Part shown: one piece after another, positions 26,106 to 34,889 of the stretch
Position numbering within the stretch: the first letter of the stretch is position 1
Layout: every line of letters starts with the position of its first letter
Origin: Streptomyces sp. NBC_01197
GTDB taxonomy: Bacteria > Actinomycetota > Actinomycetes > Streptomycetales > Streptomycetaceae
Reading direction: 5' to 3'
Assembly (NCBI RefSeq): GCF_036010505.1
Contig: NZ_CP108569.1
Span: 992,001 to 1,056,000, forward strand
Length of the DNA: 64,000 nucleotides
Made by a program: the position numbers and the translations under genes
Notes under the pieces: generated by a model
What the model saw: the letters and a program-made list of their open reading frames with translations, nothing else
What the model was told of the DNA's origin: nothing
The model's database searches: none

Positions 26106-27320
26106 ATGCTCGACACCACTGAGGTGGGCGTCTTCCTGGGCCTGGACGTCGGCAAGAGTGCCCATCACGGACACGGGCTGACCCCGGCCGGGAAGAAGGT
26201 CTTCGACAAGCAGCTGCCCAACAGCGAGCCGAAGCTGCGGGCCGTCTTCGAGAAGCTGGCCACGAAGTTCGGCATGGTGCTGGTGATCGTGGACCAGCCC
26301 GCCTCCATCGGCGCCCTGCCCCTGGCCGTCGCCCGGGACACCGGTTGCAAAGTCGCCTACCTGCCAGGACTCGCGATGCGCCGGATCGCTGACCTGTATC
26401 CCGGCGAGGCGAAGACCGACGCCAGGGACGCGGCAGTGATCGCGGATGCCGCCCGCACCCTGCCCCACACCCTGCGCTCGCTCGAACTCGCCGACGAGAT
26501 CACCGCCGAGCTCACCGTCCTGACCGGCTTCGACCAGGACCTCGCCGCCGAGGCCACCCGCACCAGCAACCGGATACGCGGCCTGCTCACCCAGTTCCAC
26601 CCGTCGCTGGAGCGTGTCCTGGGCCCCCGCCTGGACCACCAGGCCGTCACCTGGCTCCTGGAACGCCACGGCTCCCCGGCCGCCCTGCGCAAAGCCGGCC
26701 GACGCCGCCTCGTCGAACTCATCCGGCCCAAGGCCCCGCGCATGGCCGCCCGGCTGATCGACGACGTCTTCGACGCCCTGGACGAGCAGACCGTGACCGT
26801 TCCCGGCACCGGCACCCTCGACATCGTGGTCCCGTCCCTGGCCCGCTCGCTCGCCGCCGTCCACGCACAGCGCCGGGCCCTGGAAGCCCAGATCAACACC
26901 CTGCTGGAGGCCCACCCTCTTTCCCCGGTCCTGACCTCGATGCCCGGCGTCGGCGTCAGGACCGCCGCAGTCCTGCTGACCACCGTCGGCGACGGCACCA
27001 ACTTCCCCACCGCCGCCCACCTCGCCTCCTACGCGGGCCTCGCCCCGACAACAAAGTCGTCGGGAACCTCCATCCACGGCGAACACGCCCCACGAGGCGG
27101 AAACCGCCAGCTCAAACGGGCCATGTTCCTGTCCGCCTTCGCCTGCATGAACGCCGATCCCGCCTCCCGGACCTACTACGACAAGCAACGCGCCCGCGGA
27201 AAGACCCACACCCAAGCCCTCCTCCGCCTCGCCCGCCAACGCATCAGCGTCCTGTTCGCCATGCTCCGCGACGGAACCTTCTACGAACCCCGAACACCCA
27301 CCGTTGCCCTCGCCGCATAA
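26106..27320 (+). CDS. IS110-family transposase (DEDD/serine)
   Basis: A 404-residue recombinase. The N-terminal RuvC-like domain has Asp14 (GLDVGKS), Asp63 in IVDQPAS where many relatives have Glu, and Asp105/Asp108 (KTDARDA), the DEDD tetrad. The C-terminal Transposase_20 domain contains a helix-hairpin-helix MPGVGVRTAAVLL and GLAPTTKSSGTS with the candidate catalytic Ser near residues 318-322. Start ATG 26106 is preceded by GAGGAGAGGGAG. The frame is intact with no internal stop, so the element may still be active. Confidence 0.92.
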   Translation: MLDTTEVGVFLGLDVGKSAHHGHGLTPAGKKVFDKQLPNSEPKLRAVFEKLATKFGMVLVIVDQPASIGALPLAVARDTGCKVAYLPGLAMRRIADLYPGEAKTDARDAAVIADAARTLPHTLRSLELADEITAELTVLTGFDQDLAAEATRTSNRIRGLLTQFHPSLERVLGPRLDHQAVTWLLERHGSPAALRKAGRRRLVELIRPKAPRMAARLIDDVFDALDEQTVTVPGTGTLDIVVPSLARSLAAVHAQRRALEAQINTLLEAHPLSPVLTSMPGVGVRTAAVLLTTVGDGTNFPTAAHLASYAGLAPTTKSSGTSIHGEHAPRGGNRQLKRAMFLSAFACMNADPASRTYYDKQRARGKTHTQALLRLARQRISVLFAMLRDGTFYEPRTPTVALAA

Positions 27321-27437
27321 ACCAGACCAACACCCCCGAAACCGGCAGCGCGGAATTGACGAACGACATAGAGGCACCCCCCTCCCCCGTCACCCCGCCG
27401 AACCGTCCGGCCCCGCCGGGCCACTGGAGTACCCAAA

Positions 27438-28919
27438 ATGACCGAACCCTCTGACGCGGCGGCGCCCTCGCGCGAGCGCCGCACCCCCGGACTGCTCGTC
27501 GCCGCACTGCCCGTGGTGCTGATGCTGACCCTCATGATCGTGGGCACTCTCCGGTTCGACCTCGACCCCGTGGTCCTCCTCGTCGCGGCCTGCGCCGTCA
27601 CCGGCGTCATCGCCCGGTGGCTCGGCGTCACCTGGGACGAGATGCTCGCCGGCATACGGTCGAAGATCGACGCCGCGATGCCGGCGCTGCTGATCCTGAT
27701 CTCCATCGGCATGCTCATCGGCACCTGGACGCTGAGCGGGACGATCCCCATGATCGTCGACTGGGGCCTGAAGGCCATCCATCCCTCGTGGATCGTGGTG
27801 CTGGCGTTCCTGATCACGATGGTCGTATCGACCGTGACCGGCACCTCCTGGGGCTCCGTCGGCACCGTCGGCGTCGCGCTGATCGGCGTGGCCGGCGGAC
27901 TCGGTGTGTCCCTGCCCATGACGGCGGGCGCCATCATCTCGGGCGCCTACTTCGGCGACAAGATGTCCCCGATGTCGGACACCACCAACCTGGCTCCCGC
28001 CGTGGCCGGTTCGACCCTCTTCGAGCACATCCGGCACCTCCTCTGGACGACCGGCCCGGCAGCGGTGCTCTCCTGCGTCCTGTACCTCTTCCTTGGCCGC
28101 ACCCAGCACGCCGACGGTCATGCCGCCCAGCGCACGGTGGCGCTGCGAACCGTGCTGGAGCAGGGGTTCCACTTCAACCCGCTGCTTCTGCTGCCGCCCG
28201 CGGCGGTGCTGGTGGGCGCGATCATGAAGAAGCCGCCCCTGCCGACGATCCTCGTCTCCTCAGCGGTCGCGGGAATCCTGGGCGCTGTCTTCCAGGGCTT
28301 CTCCCTCCAGCAGATAGGCGCCTCCGTCTCCACCGGCTTCACGACGTCGATGCTGAGCGGCCACGGCGGCGTCGACCCCCAGCACCTGTCCGCGGCGGCG
28401 GGCACACTCCTCAATCGCGGTGGCATGGCGTCGATGGCGTCGACCATGCTCATCGGACTCGCCGGCTTCGCCTTCGCGGGCATCCTGACCGAGACCGGCT
28501 GCCTGGACGTCCTGATGCACCGGCTGCTCGCCAAGGTCCGCAGGACGGGCGGAATCATCCTCGCCACCTCGCTGACCTCGGTGGGCGCCGCGCTCACGAT
28601 GGGGGTCTCGTACCTGACGATCATCGTGCCGGGCCAGGCGTTCCGCGAGATCTACCCCGAGCGCGGCCTCGGGCCGAAGAACCTGTCGCGCACCCTGGAG
28701 GACTCCGGAACGGTCTTCGTGCCACTGGTGCCGTGGACCGAGGCAGCCACCTATATGTCCACGACTCTGGGCGTCGCGACCATGGCGTACGCGCCCTACG
28801 CGTTCCTCAACTACTTCGGCGTGATCATCGCACTGATCTGCGGCTACACCGGCCTCGGCATCGCCCGTCAGGAACCGGTGCGCAAGGCCGCCGATGGACC
28901 GGTGCCGGCCGCCGTCTGA
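27438..28919 (+). CDS. NhaC-family Na+/H+ antiporter
   Basis: A 493-residue membrane protein with about twelve hydrophobic helices. NhaC features: ISIGMLIGTWTLSGTIPMIV, TVTGTSWGSVGTVGVALIGV, AGAIISGAYFGDKMSPMSDTTNLA (the diagnostic GDKMSPLSDTTN-like motif) and EDSGTVFVPLVPW. It should exchange Na+ or a charged substrate for protons; some NhaC proteins exchange metabolites such as malate/lactate. ATG 27438 lies directly after the IS110 right end, so its native promoter has probably been separated from it. Gene context with asparaginase and a GntR regulator suggests regulation by amino-acid catabolism. Confidence 0.88.
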   Translation: MTEPSDAAAPSRERRTPGLLVAALPVVLMLTLMIVGTLRFDLDPVVLLVAACAVTGVIARWLGVTWDEMLAGIRSKIDAAMPALLILISIGMLIGTWTLSGTIPMIVDWGLKAIHPSWIVVLAFLITMVVSTVTGTSWGSVGTVGVALIGVAGGLGVSLPMTAGAIISGAYFGDKMSPMSDTTNLAPAVAGSTLFEHIRHLLWTTGPAAVLSCVLYLFLGRTQHADGHAAQRTVALRTVLEQGFHFNPLLLLPPAAVLVGAIMKKPPLPTILVSSAVAGILGAVFQGFSLQQIGASVSTGFTTSMLSGHGGVDPQHLSAAAGTLLNRGGMASMASTMLIGLAGFAFAGILTETGCLDVLMHRLLAKVRRTGGIILATSLTSVGAALTMGVSYLTIIVPGQAFREIYPERGLGPKNLSRTLEDSGTVFVPLVPWTEAATYMSTTLGVATMAYAPYAFLNYFGVIIALICGYTGLGIARQEPVRKAADGPVPAAV

Positions 28920-28946
28920 GGGCCGGCCCGGCGGCCGGGGACCGCA

Positions 28947-28978
28947 GGCGCCGGCCGGAAGGCGTTCCGGCCGGCGCC
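28947..28978. terminator. 14-bp stem bidirectional terminator
   Basis: GGCGCCGGCCGGAA pairs perfectly with TTCCGGCCGGCGCC around a GGCG loop. It sits between the convergent antiporter and lipase genes and should stop transcription from either side. Confidence 0.7.
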
Positions 28979-29008
28979 CTCACGGCTGCCGGTCCAACGG
29001 CGCTCGCG

Positions 29009-29872
29009 TCAGCCGAGCTCGAGGGCGCTCATCGTCTGGTCGGCCATGTGCTGCTCCCCGAGGGCGTTGGGGTGGACGGGTACGAGGTTCCGCCCGAACA
29101 GGAGCGGCTCGATCCACCGGGTGCCGACGGCCTTGCACGCGTCGTGCCCCTCGGACGTCTGGGAGAAGTCCACGTAGACGGCACCCGTCTCCTGGGCCGC
29201 ACGCTTGATCGCGGCGTTCAGGTGGGCCTGGATGCCGCGCAGATAGGGCACGTCGCCGGAGGCGATCGGGAGCTTCGCGAAGCAGGACGGGTCGGCGGTC
29301 GCTGGCGTGATCCACGGGTAACCCAGCGCGGCCACCCGGGCGTTGGGCGACTTGGCACGGATGTTCCGCAGTGACTTCACGAGCGCGGGATAGGTGTTCG
29401 CGTCGATCTGATCCTCGAATGAGGTGCCGTTCTTGTCCTTGCAGGGGCTGCCCTTGCCGCCGCTGAGGACACCCGCGGTGCCGCAGGCCGTCAGGGCGTT
29501 GATGAACGTGTTGTTGTCGTTGCCGCCCATCGTGAACGTCACCAGGTCGGTGCCGGCGTTCAGCGCGTCCGTCTGGGGCGCCACTCCGGGGTACTGGGAT
29601 TCAGTGAAGTCCTTGGTCTGAGCGCCGCCGCAGGTCACATCCTTGAGATGGGCGCCCGTCGTGGCGGCGATGTCGTGGGGGTAGTTCGCGGTGGAGCGCA
29701 GGCACAGCAGGTTGCTGGTGTCGATAGGCAGAATGCCCGAGCCGGCGCTGTAGCTGTCGCCGAGGGCGACGTAGTCCAGAGGCGACGTGGCGTGTGCGGT
29801 GGCGCCGGTGAAACCGGCGGTCAGCGCACCCGCCAGAGCTGACGCGACCATGACATGGCGAAGCTTGGGCAT
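29009..29872 (-). CDS. secreted SGNH/GDSL hydrolase (lipase/esterase)
   Basis: A 287-residue extracellular esterase. Residues 1-29 are a Sec signal peptide (KLRHVMVASALAGALTAG... with AHA-type cleavage). SGNH blocks: VALGDSYSAGSG (nucleophile Ser40), a central Gly in SQYPG, TMGGNDN (Asn of the oxyanion hole) and VPVHPNALG (catalytic His near 267). Six cysteines would form three disulfides as in Streptomyces SGNH lipases and S. rimosus lipase. ATG 29872 follows AGAGAG and begins the signal peptide; in-frame codons further upstream would disrupt it. Probably monocistronic. Confidence 0.9.
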   Translation of the reverse strand: MPKLRHVMVASALAGALTAGFTGATAHATSPLDYVALGDSYSAGSGILPIDTSNLLCLRSTANYPHDIAATTGAHLKDVTCGGAQTKDFTESQYPGVAPQTDALNAGTDLVTFTMGGNDNNTFINALTACGTAGVLSGGKGSPCKDKNGTSFEDQIDANTYPALVKSLRNIRAKSPNARVAALGYPWITPATADPSCFAKLPIASGDVPYLRGIQAHLNAAIKRAAQETGAVYVDFSQTSEGHDACKAVGTRWIEPLLFGRNLVPVHPNALGEQHMADQTMSALELG

Positions 29873-30342
29873 GTGCTCTCTCTTCTCACGAGGGGCGGAG
29901 GCGCAGCCGCAACGGACGCGGCCGACCTTCACGAGAAAAATCGGCTTGATCAAAAAGCAGGCGACAGCACCGCCGGCGCGCGCACGCCTTTGGCCATGGA
30001 GTACCGAATACGGGATTACCGCTGGGTACTACCGATAGGTAATGTGGCCCAACGGTGCTCAGGGGTCAACTGTGTTGACAGGGGTTTCTTTCGCTCCACG
30101 GCTCAAGGACGACATAGCCGAGACACGCAGCCACCGTGCAGGACAGGCCGCGCGGCAGGCGCCGGAGTGCGAACTCCCGGGCCACTCCGACGCGCCGGTC
30201 GCATCCCGCAAGGACGACCAGAGGTCTACGCCGGTGGAAGCCCCGGTTGGTCTGGATCGGCTAACTTCCGGGATTTCGCACATCCCCGGCCCTCCACGGG
30301 GAATACCGGATCAAATCGACTCTTCTCCCCCGGGGCGCACTG
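29873..30342. other. divergent intergenic region lipase / MASE1
   Basis: A 470-base stretch without a supportable gene. It contains an AT-rich segment with TTGATCAA near 29946 in the lipase promoter zone, an ATTACC...GGTAAT inverted repeat (30015-30043) with an inner TACC-GATA-GGTA, and the palindrome at 30065. The second half is GC-rich leader before the MASE1 gene. Confidence 0.5.
30065..30079. promoter_or_regulatory. palindrome GTCAAC-TGT-GTTGAC over a TTGACA box
   Basis: A perfect inverted repeat whose right arm overlaps TTGACA (30075-30080), a candidate -35 for rightward transcription to the MASE1 gene. The arms equal those of the palindrome at 24827 but with a 3-base instead of 1-base centre. 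Confidence 0.35.
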
Positions 30343-31335
30343 ATGGCGACTGCTCTGTTCGCGCCGGACACCCGGCGCCCGACGGTGCTCGTCGCGCAAA
30401 TGGTGCTGGTGGCGGCTGCCTACTACGGATCGGCGCGCCTCGGCCTCCTCAGGGAGGTACTCGTCGACGGCGCCGTGGTCACACCGCTCTGGCTGCCCAC
30501 CGGTGTCGCGCTGAGCGCCCTTCTCTACATGGGGCTGCGCGTCTGGCCCGGTATCGCCGTCGGTGCCCTGCTCTCCATCGCCACGGTCGGCAACACCATC
30601 ACCGAGCCCGGTGTCACCATCTCGGCAGGCAACACCCTGGCTCCCGTCTGCGCGTTCCTGCTGCTGCGCAGGGTGGGCTTCCGCCCGGAGCTCGACCGGC
30701 TGCGGGACGGCGTGACCCTGGTGTTCCTGGGCGCCATGGCAGCGATGCTGGTCAGCGCCACCATCGGCTGCGGGACGCTGGCGGCGACCGGCCGACTCCC
30801 TCTCCGGGACTTCTGGCCGGTCTGGGCGGCGTGGTGGATCGGTGACGCGATGGGAGTGCTCGTGGTCACCCCGGTGCTGCTCGTGCTGCGCAAGGCCAGG
30901 CTCCCCCGCGCCACCGACAGATGGCTGGAGGCGAGCGCGCTGGCCATCGCCGCGGTCGTGGTCACCTTGCTGGCCACGCGGAACACGCTCCCCCTCCTCT
31001 TCCTCGTCTTTCCGCTGCTCATCTGGGCAGCGCTCCGGTTCCAGCTGCCGGGCAGCGCGCCCTGTGCCTGTCTGGTCTCGGTGTTCGCCGTGCTGGCTGC
31101 GACCGAGTACAGCGGCCCCTTCCGCCATCGGAGCCTCGCCGAGGCGACGGCCAATGTCGCCGTGTTCAACGGCTCGGTGGCGCTGACCGCCCTGCTGCTG
31201 GCCGCGATCGTCACCGAGCAGAAGAACATCCGCAGCAAGATCGAGCTGGCCTGTCTTGAACTGGCCGACCTGGTCGAGCAGCTCGCCCCCGGGCAGGTGG
31301 ACATCTTGCCGCCCACCGGCGACGAGCCCGGCTGA
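30343..31335 (+). CDS. MASE1-domain integral membrane protein without output domain
   Basis: A 330-residue protein with about eight transmembrane helices covering residues 15-300. TPLWLPTGVALSALLYMGLRVWPGIAVGALL and WWIGDAMGVLVVTPVLL are the MASE1 sensory-domain signature. In most bacteria MASE1 is fused to a histidine kinase or GGDEF/EAL domain; here only a short helical tail (IRSKIELACLELADLVEQLAP) follows, so signalling would require a partner. ATG 30343 has only a weak ribosome site. The ligand is unknown. Confidence 0.75.
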   Translation: MATALFAPDTRRPTVLVAQMVLVAAAYYGSARLGLLREVLVDGAVVTPLWLPTGVALSALLYMGLRVWPGIAVGALLSIATVGNTITEPGVTISAGNTLAPVCAFLLLRRVGFRPELDRLRDGVTLVFLGAMAAMLVSATIGCGTLAATGRLPLRDFWPVWAAWWIGDAMGVLVVTPVLLVLRKARLPRATDRWLEASALAIAAVVVTLLATRNTLPLLFLVFPLLIWAALRFQLPGSAPCACLVSVFAVLAATEYSGPFRHRSLAEATANVAVFNGSVALTALLLAAIVTEQKNIRSKIELACLELADLVEQLAPGQVDILPPTGDEPG

Positions 31336-31377
31336 CCCCCCGGGGCAGGTGGGACGACCGGGCCCGGGGTGGGTCAG
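31332..31377. terminator. hairpin between convergent genes
   Basis: CTGACCCCCCGGGGC at 31332 pairs, with one bulge, with GCCCGGGGTGGGTCAG ending at 31377. It lies between the MASE1 gene and the convergent methyltransferase gene. Confidence 0.5.
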
Positions 31378-31392
31378 CGGGGTCGAATGGCC

Positions 31393-32115
31393 TCAGGAAG
31401 CCGCAGCGAGCACGAACCAGCGCGCCGGCAGGTCGATCCGGGTCCCGTCGGCCATGTGCTCGGTCTGGGCCAGCGCCGTGTCACCGCTCGCCAGTACCGT
31501 CAGCCCCGCGCCGACGAGCAGCTCGGGCACCTCCTCCTCGGAGGCGTCGGCCGGCTTGAGACCGTGTTCGATGACCCTGCGCAGCTTCACCGGCGGCCCG
31601 CCGGGACCTTCCGTCGCCTTCTGGAGCACCTCCTTCGACTCGGGTGTCAGCTCCACTACGAATGCCCGCCCCCGCTCGCCGAGCAGCGCCGCGACGGCCG
31701 CGGCGACGGCCGGGCGCGCGTCGGGTTCGCTCTGGTGGATGACCGCGCGCATATAGACGTTGGTGTCCCCGATCCGCCGGCTCAGCGCCCGGACCGAGTC
31801 CGTGTCGACCAGGTCGAGCTGCGCGAACTCGGCCACACCCGCGGTGTCGGCCCGGCGCGCGTGCCCGATCGCGGCGTGCGAGAGATCCACGCCCAGCGCG
31901 CGGGCGAAGACGGTGGACAGATAGCGGGTCTGGGTGCCGTTCCCGCAGCCGAGATCCACGATCGGCAGTGCGGGATCGGCGTACGGCAGCAGCAGCTCGC
32001 TGTGCGGTACGGAGGTGAGCGACGGGTCCGAGTCCCAGATCGCCTCGCCAGGCGTGTCCGATGTGGCCGACCAGAACCCTTCCCACGACTCCCGGTACTG
32101 CGGCGACACGTCCAT
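31393..32115 (-). CDS. class I SAM-dependent methyltransferase
   Basis: A 240-residue methyltransferase. Motif I is IVDLGCGNGTQTRYLS near residue 55, followed by ALGVDLSHAAIGHAR, and a C-terminal substrate region. I begin at ATG 32115 (MDVSPQYRESWEGFW), which has GGGAG six bases upstream. It is downstream of the phosphatase gene on the same strand, separated by 112 bases. Natural product or quinone methyltransferases share this pattern; no substrate is indicated. Confidence 0.82.
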   Translation of the reverse strand: MDVSPQYRESWEGFWSATSDTPGEAIWDSDPSLTSVPHSELLLPYADPALPIVDLGCGNGTQTRYLSTVFARALGVDLSHAAIGHARRADTAGVAEFAQLDLVDTDSVRALSRRIGDTNVYMRAVIHQSEPDARPAVAAAVAALLGERGRAFVVELTPESKEVLQKATEGPGGPPVKLRRVIEHGLKPADASEEEVPELLVGAGLTVLASGDTALAQTEHMADGTRIDLPARWFVLAAAS

Positions 32116-32227
32116 ACGTACTCCCAAGTCCATTGCGCCCTCGGTGCTCTTGCTGGAGAACGACTACCGTTCCGGGGCACGTGCGGGCAAGAGCACGGAC
32201 GGACTCAGTCGCCTGCGGTCGCAGTTC

Positions 32228-34669
32228 TCACCTGGTGTCCGCGGTGCGCGCCACCCGGGTCAGCGCCTGTTCGAACCAGACGGTCTTGCCGTGCGCGGTG
32301 GCACTGGTGCCCCACTCACGGGCGAGAGCGCTCACCACCAGCAGCCCCCGGCCGGACTCGTCGTCCCCTGACGCGCTGAGCAGCGCGGCCGGCGCCGGTT
32401 CGTCGTCGCTGACCTCGCAGAGCAGGGCGGCCGTCCTGACCAGCCGCAGCCCCACCTCATGGGTTCGGCCGTGCCTGACGGCGTTGGTGACGAGTTCACT
32501 GACCATCAGCTCGGCAGGCTCCACCGCGTCCGGCAGTCCCCAGGCGAGCAGTTGCCCGCGGACCAGCCGCCGGGCCCGCGCCACTTCGCGGGGATCGAGG
32601 GCGAGCCGCCACTCCGCGACGTCGTCGGCGGGGATCCCGTTCACCCTCGCCATCAGCAGGGCCACGTCGTCCTTGCGGCCGCCGCTCGGATTCAGCGCGC
32701 GGATGATCGTGTCGCAGGCGTCGTCCATGGAGGCGGCGGGGTGCGCGGCGGAAGCGCAGAGCGCGGCGAGGCCGGCCCCGATGTCCTGGCCGCGCACCTC
32801 GACCAGACCGTCGGTGCAGAGGACCAGCCGGTCGCCGGGGCTCACCCGTACGGTCGCGGTCTCGAAGGCGACACCACCGACGCCGATGGGCGCGCCCGTC
32901 GGCAGATCGAGCAGTTCGGCCCGGCCGTCGGCGGCGCGGACCAGGACCGGCGGGATGTGTCCGGCGTTGGCGATCTGGAGTTCGGAACGGATCGGGTCGT
33001 AGACGGCGTACAGACAGGTCGCCAGATACTGCTCGCCGAGCCGCTGCGCCAGGTCGTCGAGGTTGCGCAGCAGCTGGGCTGGTGGCATCTCCATGGTGGC
33101 CATGGTCAGGACGGCGGTGCGCAACTGGCCCATCATCGCGGCCGAGTTGAGCCCGTGCCCCATGACGTCACCGACGACGAGCGCGGTCCGGGAGCCGGGC
33201 AGCTTCACCGAGTCGAACCAGTCGCCACCCACCCTTCCGAGCCGGGCCCCCGGCAGATAGCGGGTGGCGATGTCACAGCCGGCCATCCGCGGTTCGACCG
33301 TGGGCAGCATGCTGTCCTGGAGCGTCTCGGCGACGTTCTCCTGGTAGGTGTACATACGGGCGTTGTCGAGGACGAGTCCGGCACGGGCGGCGAGTTCGGC
33401 GCCGGTGGTGCGGTCCATGTCGTCGAAGGGCTCACGGCCCGGCCGGCGCATCAGCACCATGAACCCGAGCACCACGTCGCGGGCCTTCAACGGCACGATC
33501 AGCAGCGACCTGTGGGTGATCAGAGGCCGCAGATCGCGCTTCTCGAACTCACCGGAGATCCGGTTGCTCAGCTCCTCGTCCACGTGCCGGATCAGCACGG
33601 GCTCGCCGGTGACCATGCACTGGAAGAACGGCGTGTGCTCGGGGAACGCGATGGCCTCGCCCACCGGCACGGTGTCGTCCCAGCGGCCCGGTTCGTCGTT
33701 GTGCTCGACCCACACCCGGTGCCAGACGGTGGTGACGTCGGGCGGGCCGTCGGGGAAGCCTTCGCCCGCGAGCACCGCGGCGCGCAGATGGGTGCCCGCG
33801 AAGTCGGTGAAGCGGGGGACTGCGGCGCTGGTCACCTCGCGGATGGTGCGTTCCAGATCGAGGGAGGTGCCGATCCGTCCGCTGGCCTCGTTGAGGAACT
33901 CCAGCCGCTCGCGGACGGCGGCGTACTCCAGGTCGAGTTCGGGGCGGGGCGCCGTACGGGCCGGACGGGTGCCGTCGCCGGTGCCCCGGGGCTCATGGCC
34001 GGAAAGGCCGCGCGGGGTATGCCGCGGCACACCCCAGTCCGGGGTGACGGGGACCTGGTCGTGGCGGCTGAACTCCAGTACGGGATAGCCCAGTTCGAGG
34101 ACCTGGGCAACGATCCCGGTCGCCTCCTGGACACTCATGTTCGGCAGGATCTCGGGGAGCCGTCCAGCCAGCTCCCGGTAGCCGGGGAAGTCGGTGTGGA
34201 GGGCGAATCCGGGGGCTACGGTCCCGGGGGTGTCGTCCTCGTCTCCGTCCGCCGGCTGCGCGGCGTCGGCCGCGAGGACGAGCAGCCGCTCCGGGCCCGG
34301 ACCGACCAGCGGGTACGCCCACCAGAGCACATCGATACGACCGCGCAGCGGCTCGTCGAGCCGGGCCCGGCCGGCTGACGGGTAGGCGATGATCCCGCTG
34401 ATCGAGCTGTCGAGTTCGGGACCGAGGTCGGCGTACGTCCCGTCCGGGCCGCGCTCTCCCTCCTGGCGCAACGCCCCGGAGACCGGCAGGAGTTCGACAG
34501 CGGCGCAGCCGACCGCCTCCTCGCGCGGCACGCCGAAGAGCCGGCGGGCGCCCGTCGACCAGTGCGAGACCAGCCCTTCGGTATCGACGACCACCACGGC
34601 GAGCGGCACACGGCCCGCCGCGGCGTCGCGCGGCGGCTCCGGCCTCTGCGGCGGTACACCAACGTCCAT
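32228..34669 (-). CDS. PAS-GAF-PP2C (SpoIIE) phosphatase with ATP-binding kinase domain
   Basis: An 813-residue partner-switching regulator. Domains in order: PAS (about 20-120, VVVVDTEGLVSHWSTGARRLFG), a linker region, GAF (about 255-430, YAAVRERLEFLNEASGRIGTSLDLERTI), SpoIIE-type PP2C phosphatase (about 460-680, GGDWFDSVKL and VVGDVMGHGLNSAAMM carrying metal Asp residues), and a C-terminal RsbW-like HATPase (from 690, ELVTNAVRHGR and GRGLLVVSAL). It would dephosphorylate an anti-anti-sigma factor and could also act as an anti-sigma kinase. Start ATG 34669 has GGAG upstream. Such proteins are abundant in Streptomyces; the sigma factor controlled is unknown. Confidence 0.88.
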   Translation of the reverse strand: MDVGVPPQRPEPPRDAAAGRVPLAVVVVDTEGLVSHWSTGARRLFGVPREEAVGCAAVELLPVSGALRQEGERGPDGTYADLGPELDSSISGIIAYPSAGRARLDEPLRGRIDVLWWAYPLVGPGPERLLVLAADAAQPADGDEDDTPGTVAPGFALHTDFPGYRELAGRLPEILPNMSVQEATGIVAQVLELGYPVLEFSRHDQVPVTPDWGVPRHTPRGLSGHEPRGTGDGTRPARTAPRPELDLEYAAVRERLEFLNEASGRIGTSLDLERTIREVTSAAVPRFTDFAGTHLRAAVLAGEGFPDGPPDVTTVWHRVWVEHNDEPGRWDDTVPVGEAIAFPEHTPFFQCMVTGEPVLIRHVDEELSNRISGEFEKRDLRPLITHRSLLIVPLKARDVVLGFMVLMRRPGREPFDDMDRTTGAELAARAGLVLDNARMYTYQENVAETLQDSMLPTVEPRMAGCDIATRYLPGARLGRVGGDWFDSVKLPGSRTALVVGDVMGHGLNSAAMMGQLRTAVLTMATMEMPPAQLLRNLDDLAQRLGEQYLATCLYAVYDPIRSELQIANAGHIPPVLVRAADGRAELLDLPTGAPIGVGGVAFETATVRVSPGDRLVLCTDGLVEVRGQDIGAGLAALCASAAHPAASMDDACDTIIRALNPSGGRKDDVALLMARVNGIPADDVAEWRLALDPREVARARRLVRGQLLAWGLPDAVEPAELMVSELVTNAVRHGRTHEVGLRLVRTAALLCEVSDDEPAPAALLSASGDDESGRGLLVVSALAREWGTSATAHGKTVWFEQALTRVARTADTR

Positions 34670-34825
34670 GGCTGGAAGGCTCCTTCCCGGCCGCAAGGCT
34701 CTGCGGTACGTGGGTCCACCGTACGGCCCCGCGTCCGCCGCCCGGGGGCCATCGGCGGAATCGGCCCCGACGGGTGGTGCGCCCGGCGCACGCACGGACC
34801 CGGCGCACCCCGCCAGGGGCCGGCC

Positions 34826-34868
34826 CTCACAGGCCCGTTCTCACAGGCCCGTTCTCACAGGCCGGCCC
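34826..34868. repeat. 14-bp tandem repeat, nearly three copies
   Basis: CTCACAGGCCCGTT occurs at 34826-34839 and 34840-34853, and a third partial copy at 34854, in the gap between the transporter stop and the phosphatase gene. It holds no gene. Confidence 0.6.
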
Positions 34869-34889
34869 CCGGGGACCGGTCCTCCTGGG

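Larger units (their letters stand above)
25855..27383 (+). mobile_element. IS110-family insertion sequence
   Basis: An element of roughly 1.5 kb containing one transposase gene (26106-27320), a 250-base non-coding left part and a short right part. The size and the long upstream non-coding segment fit the IS110 group (not IS1111, where it lies downstream). The ends are estimates: a CT dinucleotide at 25855-25856 and another at 27382-27383 are proposed as the core copies, as IS110 elements lack terminal inverted repeats and target duplications. The insertion separates the antiporter gene from the GntR gene and probably displaced its promoter. Confidence 0.6.
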
